A stretch of DNA of 64,000 nt from Candidatus Poribacteria bacterium (lineage in GTDB: Bacteria > Poribacteria > WGA-4E > WGA-3G). Both the position numbers and the translations under genes were made by a program. Shown here piece by piece: positions 1 through 6,830 of this stretch (positions are counted from its first letter, which is position 1; every line of letters starts with the position of its first letter). The notes under the pieces are model-generated. The model saw only the letters and a program-made list of their open reading frames with translations. It searched no databases and was not told where the DNA came from. Location: positions 1-64,000 of the forward strand of contig JAPOZO010000032.1 of NCBI GenBank assembly GCA_026706025.1, written 5' to 3'.

Positions 1-256
1 AAAAATAGAGTGGAGACGGCTTTTTGTAAAGATATCCGGGGCCTTCTTGCGCAATACTAAATAAATCCGTCCGAGATCTTAAGGTATTCAGAGATTTTGT
101 GGTAGCATCATGATATTTCTGCATACGCACAGGGTGTTCCTCAATATGGATCATCACGTTAATCAACATCAAAACGAAAAGCAATGCTGTCGCAAGTGCA
201 AACCGGAGGCTATTAAGGTTGTCATACAGTTCGCGTTTTGTAATATGCCAAATCAT
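1..256 (-). CDS. ABC-2 type permease, N-terminal part (runs off the window)
   Basis: An open frame of 85 residues begins at an ATG at 256 and reads leftwards off the window without a stop. It starts MIWHITKRELYDNL and has one strong membrane segment at about residues 17-37. The start is plainly paralogous to the permease at 406-1914 (shared RELxDNLxxLRFAxA). I infer a second ABC-2 family permease subunit, with its ATPase probably beyond the left edge. Its start lies 5 bases beyond a repeat element that fills the gap to the upstream gene, so the two are probably co-transcribed. Confidence 0.75.
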   Translation of the reverse strand, partial: MIWHITKRELYDNLNSLRFALATALLFVLMLINVMIHIEEHPVRMQKYHDATTKSLNTLRSRTDLFSIAQEGPGYLYKKPSPLYF

Positions 257-260
257 TTTT

Positions 261-403
261 AGTTGTCAGTTATCAGTACGGATTACTGCGTAATCCTTTC
301 AGTTGTCAGTTACAGGTTTGTGGTATTCAATACACCTATGACTACCACGGGGTTTAACTGAAAACTGGGCTGAAAGCGAACGCAGTAAGCGTACTGACGA
401 CTC
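261..403 (-). repeat. CAGTTATC-type intercistronic repeat element
   Basis: The gap between the stop at 406 and the start at 256 is filled by an element with AGTTGTCAGTTATCAGTACG at one end, a second AGTTGTCAGTTAC copy at 300-312, CTGAAAACTG in the middle and GTACTGACGACT at the other end. A 6-bp stem GGATTA/TAATCC with loop CTGCG lies at 280-296. Related elements lie at 60675-60795 and 62114-62169, in the same orientation relative to the flanking genes. Confidence 0.7.
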
Positions 404-405
404 TC

Positions 406-1914
406 CTATACTTCGCTTCTTTGGAAAATCAGAAATATTATCAAAAAAAGAAAAAGGCTCATTATTAGTAGCAGGAGTAAATCCGGGAGGGCTCGCATCG
501 CATTTATATCCACACCACTTCTCTGAAAAGAAAACTGAGGAAAATTTTCCCAATCCACCGATCCCTTGTCAGCAGAAAACCACCGTCGATCCCCGAACGC
601 GTTTATATCGTAGAGATAGTCAACCACAGTCCTCCGGTACTTTCGCGTCGCCTCGTAAAAATCTCTGAGCCCAAATAGGTCTGTACCCGCCCACGCTTGC
701 GTCGCAGCGTCATACATCCCGACAGGCGAGATCCTCAAAAAGATGCGATCAACTATCGCTGGCTGAACGAAAACAGATTCAAGTGCCTGTTTTCGCACAA
801 GCCACGCACGTTCCGCAGTGTCGATGGTCTTTGGCACCGTGAAGCGGTAATAGTTCTGCACGTGCGGCACCTGTGCTTCAAATTTATCATCAAGTTTCTC
901 TATGTTTGAACCAGCAACATAGGTGTATAGAAGTATTGATTGTATTTTATGCCATACCTCATAGTTGAAACCTGAACCACCTACCATACCAAAATGTGGA
1001 TCTTCCCCTGGAATTGGATCATTAGCAAGGAACCCCTTACGTTCGCGGTCGAATTCCTCCCATATCTGTTCAATATGATTAAAAGCGGATCCCAAACGCT
1101 CTTGAGAAGGCTCCGCTGGGTTAATCGCGACAAGAATCACATTCGGATATACGAATACCAAAAATCCCCAGACAAACATCGCAAGCATTAGCGCAGTACC
1201 TGTTTTGCGGGTTATTACTGAAATCAACATGCCGATGAGGTAGAAAACCGAAAGATACGCAATTGAACTCAAGACAATTCCACCAATACGAAGAAAATCA
1301 TCAACCTTTAGTGATACAATGGACGATGTCATTAGCAATATCATAACTAAGAGAAGACTTATCAAAAGCGGCACCAGCAAACATATCATTGCACTCATGT
1401 ATTTCGCCAATAAGATTTTACCACGACTTACCGGATGCGTTAAGACAAGGCGCAACGTGCCGCGCTCACGTTCTCCCGCAAGTGCATCGTAGGCAAAAAT
1501 AAGTGCCGTAAGGCTCAAAACCACCTCAAAGATAAAGGTAATATCAATCGATGAGAAGAGATTCAGAAACGGATTCGTTGATCCATACTTCTGACCATCC
1601 CATAGTGTGGGCACATAACTATAAAATACAAATACTTCGTTATTCAACCGCTTATCCAAGCCAACATTGAAAATACTCAACAGATTAGGTGGACGGACAA
1701 CATCCCAACTTACCCCCGAATAGGTATCTCTTTCCTGCATTTGCTCGTGATTCGATTTAACAGCAGCACTGTAACTTGCTAACCGCCGATCATAATCCTT
1801 AATCAGCACAATGGTACTTGCAACAACAAGCAGCAGCATAATGAAAACAGCTGCTGCAAATCGGAGCGTCATTAGATTGTCAAGGAGTTCTCGACGGATG
1901 AGTATTGTTAGCAT
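406..1914 (-). CDS. ABC-2 type transporter permease
   Basis: A 502-residue integral membrane protein with about six hydrophobic segments: one at residues 17-37, four in the middle and one at the extreme C-terminus. Between segments 1 and 2 lies a long extracytoplasmic loop. The stretch AGERERGTLRLVLTHPVSRG is the signature of ABC-2 permeases that act with a separate ATPase in export of small molecules or envelope components. AGGAA precedes the ATG. It lies upstream of the paralogous permease fragment at 1-256, suggesting a heteromeric permease pair. The substrate is not evident. Confidence 0.85.
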   Translation of the reverse strand: MLTILIRRELLDNLMTLRFAAAVFIMLLLVVASTIVLIKDYDRRLASYSAAVKSNHEQMQERDTYSGVSWDVVRPPNLLSIFNVGLDKRLNNEVFVFYSYVPTLWDGQKYGSTNPFLNLFSSIDITFIFEVVLSLTALIFAYDALAGERERGTLRLVLTHPVSRGKILLAKYMSAMICLLVPLLISLLLVMILLMTSSIVSLKVDDFLRIGGIVLSSIAYLSVFYLIGMLISVITRKTGTALMLAMFVWGFLVFVYPNVILVAINPAEPSQERLGSAFNHIEQIWEEFDRERKGFLANDPIPGEDPHFGMVGGSGFNYEVWHKIQSILLYTYVAGSNIEKLDDKFEAQVPHVQNYYRFTVPKTIDTAERAWLVRKQALESVFVQPAIVDRIFLRISPVGMYDAATQAWAGTDLFGLRDFYEATRKYRRTVVDYLYDINAFGDRRWFSADKGSVDWENFPQFSFQRSGVDINAMRALPDLLLLLIMSLFLFLIIFLIFQRSEV

Positions 1915-1950
1915 CGTATTCCTCTAAAGTTTCAACAACAGGACAACAGG

Positions 1951-2886
1951 TTAAGGTGCTTCCATCGCACCTGCCTCCAAGTATTTGAGTGGACTTTCGA
2001 CGATGTAATCCCCTGAGTCTTCAAGGAACTGTTGAACCAGGAAGGTATGTCCGGCACCGATAATCAGTAGAATCCGGTCATCATCAGATTCGGTGATGCG
2101 CGTCAGGTTCACAAAGATTTTGAGGTTCCGCGCATACCAAATATGGGCAAGCCAATTGGCACCCGGATATTGGTCGCCAAGTCCAATACGGGCACTGTGT
2201 AAGTACGCTCGTTGGCTCGCGCGGATCCTTTCAGGCTGGTTGATGCGTATATACATATCGGTTATCGGCTCATATTTCTCAGATTCAATCCAGACCTTAC
2301 CATCCTTATCTCGTGTAACTTTTCCTGGATCTGTCGGATGGGATCCAAACAAGTGTTGCTGATTATGCTTTTTCGCAAACGCATCACGGTCTATCAAATC
2401 ACTATCAATACCACCTTTAAAGATTGGATCTTCTTTACTACTTCGGAAATGATCGACGCAGTATACCTTCAAATGCCCGAGTTGTTTTGCTAATCGATAA
2501 CCGATCTGGTCCCCTTCATTACGTTTAAGTTCATAGGTTCCTTTCAGATAACCTTGATACACTGCATTGATTTCAGCATTCCGTGAAAAATCTATCTCAA
2601 GTGCTATCTTGGTAGGACTAAACGTTTTGAGTTGTTCGACCAACTGCTTGATTTCGCGTTGGCGTTTGGGTGCGAGCACATCATCCATTTTTGTATTGAA
2701 CCCATCCATTCCAGGATTTGCCAAGTGCTTACTGCCGAGAATCATAATCGTCGGTTTTTTCATTATTTGCGGAACATCCTTTGTAGATTGGTTAGTCTGA
2801 TCATCGTTTGCAGCTATGCCGACTGCAAATAACACAGCGGTGAGTAATGTCAGTAAATAGAATTTGTATTTCGCTGAGATTTTCAT
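1951..2886 (-). CDS. DUF5694 (TraB/GumN-like) exported protein
   Basis: A 311-residue protein with a cleavable-looking signal peptide (MKISAKYKFYLLTLLTAVLF, then a hydrophobic run to about residue 25). The body has the layout of DUF5694 proteins: IMILGSKHLANPG near residue 48, a KIALEIDF strand, and IIGAGHTFLVQQFLED near the C-terminus. The family is distantly related to TraB/GumN (ChaN-like fold), some of whose members are proteases, but no function is established for this one. A strong GGAGGAG ribosome site precedes the ATG. It is likely periplasmic. Confidence 0.7.
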   Translation of the reverse strand: MKISAKYKFYLLTLLTAVLFAVGIAANDDQTNQSTKDVPQIMKKPTIMILGSKHLANPGMDGFNTKMDDVLAPKRQREIKQLVEQLKTFSPTKIALEIDFSRNAEINAVYQGYLKGTYELKRNEGDQIGYRLAKQLGHLKVYCVDHFRSSKEDPIFKGGIDSDLIDRDAFAKKHNQQHLFGSHPTDPGKVTRDKDGKVWIESEKYEPITDMYIRINQPERIRASQRAYLHSARIGLGDQYPGANWLAHIWYARNLKIFVNLTRITESDDDRILLIIGAGHTFLVQQFLEDSGDYIVESPLKYLEAGAMEAP

Positions 2887-2976
2887 AGAACCTTCTCCTC
2901 CGAACTCACGTTAATATATAACCACACATTATATGCGTAATAGGCAGAACATATGTTGTCCTGCCTATGCGTTGTT

Positions 2977-3303
2977 TTATTTACTCTTGGAATTCTGGCG
3001 GGCGTACTTTAGATATTCCAGATTCTGTAGGTGCCGTTCAGCTTCTTCCAGTTGAGAATGGATCTCCTGTAAATCCCCAACAATTTGCTTTAAATCCAAA
3101 TCCACCTGACGATAGATCTGTTGACCTCTATTTGGTTTATACCCGAACGTTTTCAGGCAATATGAGGTACCCAACCAGACACACGCGAGTGTAGTGATAG
3201 TTGTCGTCCCCGTAACTATTGCTACAATAGCAATAAACGCAGCAGTAAACTTAAAAATAAAGAAACATACCAGCACAAGAAAAATCAGTAGTAACACCAA
3301 CAT
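2977..3303 (-). CDS. Small membrane protein with C-terminal coiled coil (paralog 1)
   Basis: A 108-residue protein with two hydrophobic segments (about residues 2-25 and 25-50), then a charged heptad-rich tail (DLDLKQIVGDLQEIHSQLEE). A GGAGGAG ribosome site sits 6 bases before the ATG. It is related to its neighbour at 3319-3555 through a shared TLxCVWxGxSY stretch followed by a coiled coil. The architecture resembles PspB/PspC-style small membrane proteins, but no family is recognised. The two genes are 15 bases apart and probably co-transcribed. Confidence 0.65.
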   Translation of the reverse strand: MLVLLLIFLVLVCFFIFKFTAAFIAIVAIVTGTTTITTLACVWLGTSYCLKTFGYKPNRGQQIYRQVDLDLKQIVGDLQEIHSQLEEAERHLQNLEYLKYARQNSKSK

Positions 3304-3318
3304 ACCTGTTCTCCTCCG

Positions 3319-3555
3319 TTACTCACTCTCGCCTTTAGCGATTCTAATGAGTCGTTTCACTTCCTTTTTAAGAACAGTAATCTCTTGTTGAACGTCGTTC
3401 ACCTGCTGCTGCAGTGCAGCTATCTCACGTTGGGACGCTCCTTTTGTCAATCCATCTCTTTTTTTTACATAGGAAATACCCATCCAGACGCATCCGAGCG
3501 TTATGACCATGATGCTTCCAGATATAATAGCAATAATCAGAACAGCTGATCCCAT
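3319..3555 (-). CDS. Small membrane protein with C-terminal coiled coil (paralog 2)
   Basis: A 78-residue protein. The start is taken as the ATG at 3555 because GGAGG lies 8 bases upstream; an in-frame TTG at 3570 overlaps that ribosome site. One membrane segment (LIIAIISGSIMVITLGCVWM) is followed by a basic linker and a coiled coil (residues 41-70). It shares the TLGCVWMGISY stretch with the downstream paralog, so the pair arose by tandem duplication. PspB-like layout is a guess only. Confidence 0.65.
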   Translation of the reverse strand: MGSAVLIIAIISGSIMVITLGCVWMGISYVKKRDGLTKGASQREIAALQQQVNDVQQEITVLKKEVKRLIRIAKGESE

Positions 3556-3984
3556 TTTCAGTGCCTCCAACTTTTGAATAAAATGTGGTCTTATTTTATT
3601 AGAGTCAACAAAACGCGAAAGGATAGTAAAAAATGGAAATCAAATTGCGCAGCGGCATGTATCTCGAAAATTATGGCAGAATATTAGAATGGCTTGGACA
3701 TCAGAAAATTGGGGGGATTATATGCAGGCTGAGCATTTATAGTAAAACCTATAATTAATTGGGGACTCCCAAACAGTCTGAATACCTATAACAGGCATTC
3801 AGACTGGCACAAACTAACAGTTTTGCGGCGTACTTGAAGAAACACCCAAGCAAAAACCCCAGATGCGACGTGCATCATACTACAAAGATGTCCACCTATT
3901 TATGGGCTTCACTATAAACTTCATCAACCGCACCAAAGGAGGGAAGCAGGTTGCTTTTCTCGAAGCATCTATATATTTTTTATT
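3556..3984. other. Intergenic region with hairpin and repeat remnants
   Basis: No convincing gene. It holds a single copy of the TATAGTAAAACCTATAATTA sequence resembling the end of the element at 6414-6533 (around 3739-3760), a perfect hairpin at 3774-3806, and a fragment of the CCCAAGCAAAAAC dispersed repeat at 3837-3860. It separates the recombinase from the two small membrane genes. Confidence 0.6.
3774..3806. repeat. Perfect 10-bp inverted repeat
   Basis: Arms CAGTCTGAAT (3774-3783) and ATTCAGACTG (3797-3806) enclose a 13-base spacer. There is no T-run, so it is not a typical terminator. It lies 180 bases beyond the 3' end of the tyrosine recombinase gene; a recombination-site role is possible but unproven. 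Confidence 0.55.
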
Positions 3985-4770
3985 CTACTGATAAGGATCA
4001 TTTTTGATTGACAGGTGCTTTTGCGCTTCTGTGGAGCGTTGAAAAGATTGTTCCGATCCATCTTTTTGAAGCAGGCGAGCCACGTCATACCCTCTACGGA
4101 GCAATTCCATGAAAAGTGCGTCATCTGAAGCATCATTGACCGAACTTAACGTTTTCGTACTTACGTTAAGTTCAGAATGGATTGACATCGCTTCTGAGGC
4201 ATCCCGGACGCTGGCGTAATTCACCCCTAAGTATCGCTGTGTCGTCACCACGCTCTTATGCCCTAACATCTCTTGCACGGCATAAATGTCATTCGTCTGT
4301 TCATAAAGCCGCTGCGCGTAAGACTTCCGTAGGGAATGCGTGCCCAGTTTTCCATTTAACCCCGCCGCTCCAAAGGCTTCCTTCAGTGCATTGTGCGCTG
4401 CTATTCTCGTCATAGGCTTTGAGCCTTGTCCATTCCGTGACGGAAACAACGGACGGATCGGATTGGCATCGCTATATATTTCTGTATGCCAAGCAATAAG
4501 ATCTTCAATCGCCTGCCTGCCATCTATGTTCACAGGTACAGCTCTGGATACTTCACTGCCTTTCACGATACTCAGATCAAACAGTAAATCTTTAACAGGG
4601 CTGCCATTCTGCCACACATCGTCCACTTTCAAAGCAACCAACTCGCTAATCCGTCCGCCGACGGATACGCCTAACATAAACAAACACCGATTCCGAATGG
4701 CAAAGGTACCGCTAAAAGCCTCCGATACTTTCCGGATTTCGGTATTATCTAATGGTCTTGTACCTTTCAT
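3985..4770 (-). CDS. Tyrosine recombinase, catalytic domain only
   Basis: A 261-residue phage-integrase-family protein. All catalytic residues are visible: R40 (GGRISEL), K70 (VKGSE), H145 and R148 (HSLRKS), H171 (LGHKS) and the nucleophile Y180 (TQRYLG). The protein starts directly at the catalytic domain; the N-terminal SAM-like core-binding domain found in XerC/D and most integrases (about 90-100 residues) is missing. An AAGGAG site supports the ATG at 4770. A C-terminal extension of about 80 residues has no recognisable domain. It may be a stand-alone resolvase-type enzyme or the surviving half of an integrase. Confidence 0.85.
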   Translation of the reverse strand: MKGTRPLDNTEIRKVSEAFSGTFAIRNRCLFMLGVSVGGRISELVALKVDDVWQNGSPVKDLLFDLSIVKGSEVSRAVPVNIDGRQAIEDLIAWHTEIYSDANPIRPLFPSRNGQGSKPMTRIAAHNALKEAFGAAGLNGKLGTHSLRKSYAQRLYEQTNDIYAVQEMLGHKSVVTTQRYLGVNYASVRDASEAMSIHSELNVSTKTLSSVNDASDDALFMELLRRGYDVARLLQKDGSEQSFQRSTEAQKHLSIKNDPYQ

Positions 4771-4858
4771 ATAAGAAACTCCTTATTTTTATGCGTACAT
4801 ACACTTAATAAAACGAAATAAAAACTGTGTCGGTTTCTAAACACCATCCAGACGTGTG

Positions 4859-6274
4859 CTAAAGCAAAGTGGGTCTTCTCTGTGATGGTGTCGTGCAAAG
4901 TTCACATACTAACTGTTCCAAAATGCACGTAGCATCTGAATTGCTCGTCTTCAATTGCGCATCTGCATCTAAACTTTTTTCGAGGGCAGTGACTAACTCA
5001 TCAACCGTAAAAGCGTTGAGCGTCTGAAATATTTTGTAAGCAACATAAGGGTTCTGCTTCAGAATATTATGCGTAGCGGTTTTAGGTAAGGCACTTCCCG
5101 CCTCTTCGGCAAGCGGCTGGAATATATTTGCTGTAAAATCACGAAATGGCATCCGGCTGTGGACGTTTCGGAGCTCCTTTCTTTCAGCGATGAGCTTCGC
5201 TTGGAGCGCAAACCGGAATTGACGGGCGATCGTTGAGTTGACTGGGATAGGTTCTTGGCCGCTTGCTAACACCTCATGAAGACTCTTCAACGCCTGCCCC
5301 ATTGCGCGTTTCCCGATCGCATCAGTAAGATCAAAAATACTGTCATACGCATTCTGTGTCACCATGTTCCGGACATCCTGTTCGTCAATTTGGGTTTTGT
5401 CGCCAACAAAATTGACGATTTTGTTGATGGCTTCAGCAACAGTGTGCATATCGCCGCCGGTTCGAGTCCGTAGTAGAGAGAACGCTCGCGGTGTAATCTG
5501 CTTACCATATTCAGTAAATTTGTCGGAAACCTTTTTATAGAGCGGGTCTCGGTTCAACGACGGTCCAGCCTCGACAGGCTCGAAAGACCGATAACGCCCG
5601 ACAGTTTCAATGGCTTTAACAACTCTGTTCCGCTCATTCACGGAACCTTGTACCGTAAATATCAGAACACTATTTTTCGGCAGATCGCCTTGAAGCCATT
5701 CAAGTAGTATGGCTATGTCATCGGTATCATCAACTTCTGTAGTGTATGTATCAAGTTGTTGGGCAATACCAGGCAAACGTTCCAGAAAACCGCGCTCTTC
5801 ATCGGTGAGTTTCGTACCCACTTCATCAATGAGGGAATCAACGGCATTTGCGTAGTTAAAATTATTTTCGGCGATCTGTTGTGGACTCACATCTAAAAGG
5901 TTTGCCAATGTAGAGATAGATTTTTGTGGGTCTGTAATTTCAACTTTGAATGCATTTCGGATGATTGTTATCGGTGTCGTCCGTTGCTGAACCTTAAAGA
6001 AAGGCGCGTCTCGGACAACCACGACTCTCCAATCTGACATGACTGGATAGAGATCTGCTTGGCTCAAAATTTCTCGAATTGTTATATTAGTATCCTCTAA
6101 AAAAGTGAGATTAAAATCGCGCGTATCAGGTGTAAGCAAATGATCAAGCATCTGTTTGAGGGTTCCCTCAATAAGAAAACTTTCCTCACCACAGAGCAGA
6201 TACACGGGTGAAACTTTATTCGCTTGGATTTCTCGGAGGATATTTGGCGGTGGATTTGCGGGTCTTTGCTTCAT
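4859..6274 (-). CDS. holA: DNA polymerase III subunit delta
   Basis: The clamp-loader delta subunit, which opens the sliding clamp. The N-terminal PVYLLCGEESFLIEG motif (near residues 23-37) and the C-terminal ARQFRFALQAKLIAERK region are typical of HolA. At 471 residues it is about 130 longer than E. coli delta, mostly from an insertion at about residues 95-185 between the VVVRDAPFFK strand and ILLEWLQGDLPKNSVLIF. I chose the ATG at 6274, 8 bases after AAGGAAA, rather than the ATG at 6280, which nearly abuts the ribosome site. Confidence 0.88.
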   Translation of the reverse strand: MKQRPANPPPNILREIQANKVSPVYLLCGEESFLIEGTLKQMLDHLLTPDTRDFNLTFLEDTNITIREILSQADLYPVMSDWRVVVVRDAPFFKVQQRTTPITIIRNAFKVEITDPQKSISTLANLLDVSPQQIAENNFNYANAVDSLIDEVGTKLTDEERGFLERLPGIAQQLDTYTTEVDDTDDIAILLEWLQGDLPKNSVLIFTVQGSVNERNRVVKAIETVGRYRSFEPVEAGPSLNRDPLYKKVSDKFTEYGKQITPRAFSLLRTRTGGDMHTVAEAINKIVNFVGDKTQIDEQDVRNMVTQNAYDSIFDLTDAIGKRAMGQALKSLHEVLASGQEPIPVNSTIARQFRFALQAKLIAERKELRNVHSRMPFRDFTANIFQPLAEEAGSALPKTATHNILKQNPYVAYKIFQTLNAFTVDELVTALEKSLDADAQLKTSNSDATCILEQLVCELCTTPSQRRPTLL

Positions 6275-6413
6275 CAACATTTTCCTTTAGGTATAGTTTA
6301 GGAGGGGATTGGGTGTATATGCCAGTATGTTAGGTTTGATGTATTTTCGGATACCGACCTTTGATTTTCAATACCGTTCAACCCAACCTGCGGCACCCCT
6401 AACAAGTATAGTT

Positions 6414-6533
6414 TATAGTAAAGCCCATAATTATTTGGACACGCAGTTGCTCGTAGGGGCTGGGTGACCCAGCCCCTACTACGCGCGGGCGACGTTATCG
6501 TGGAGTGTCAACTTATTTTCGTGCTTTACTATA
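6414..6533. mobile_element. MITE-like element with terminal inverted repeats
   Basis: A 120-bp element in an otherwise gene-free stretch (6275-6638). Its ends are TATAGTAAAGCCC at the left and GTGCTTTACTATA at the right; 22 of 29 terminal bases match when one end is inverted. Inside is a perfect 12-bp hairpin (6453-6464 with 6468-6479, loop TGA). The TA at each outer edge fits the TA target duplication of IS630/Tc1-mariner elements, which is inference. A related single end is seen near 3739. Confidence 0.6.
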
Positions 6534-6638
6534 ATAAACAACCCTACAGCACACAAACAGAGGTTTGTTGCGGTCACTTCTCTATAGGTCAAATGGTTTA
6601 GGATAGGGTTAGGGCAAACTGCCGCCAGATGGAATCGC

Positions 6639-6821
6639 TCAGGTAGCGTTATCGCTGGCAGACTCTTTTTGAGTCCCAGCGGTAGCAAACGCGGAGAAGC
6701 GTTTCTTGGTGTCCTGCGCACCACAACTGGGGCATTTCGGAAGTTTCTCGGTATTACCTATGCGCGCAAGCACTTCAAACTCAGTCTCACAGTCGTTGCA
6801 ATGGTATTCAAAAATTGGCAT
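6639..6821 (-). CDS. FmdB-family zinc ribbon protein
   Basis: A 60-residue protein starting MPIFEYHCNDCETEFEVL, the hallmark of the FmdB regulatory-protein family. The four zinc ligands are C8, C11, C30 and C33. AGGAAA precedes the ATG. It starts 9 bases after the stop of the large CARDB protein gene on the same strand, so the two may be co-transcribed. The family's role is uncertain, with suggested regulatory or zinc-carrying functions. Confidence 0.85.
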   Translation of the reverse strand: MPIFEYHCNDCETEFEVLARIGNTEKLPKCPSCGAQDTKKRFSAFATAGTQKESASDNAT

Positions 6822-6830
6822 CGTTTTCCT

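Noticed and set aside
299-553. 84-residue minus-strand frame
   Set aside because: It runs through a repeat element and across the end of the permease gene in another frame; no ribosome site or domain.
3635-3740. 36-codon frame after the recombinase gene
   Set aside because: No ribosome site, no recognisable segment and it ends inside a repeat remnant.
3774-3806. Hairpin as a tyrosine recombinase attachment site
   Set aside because: Arms fit in size but the 13-base spacer is too long for a typical core site and no second copy was found.
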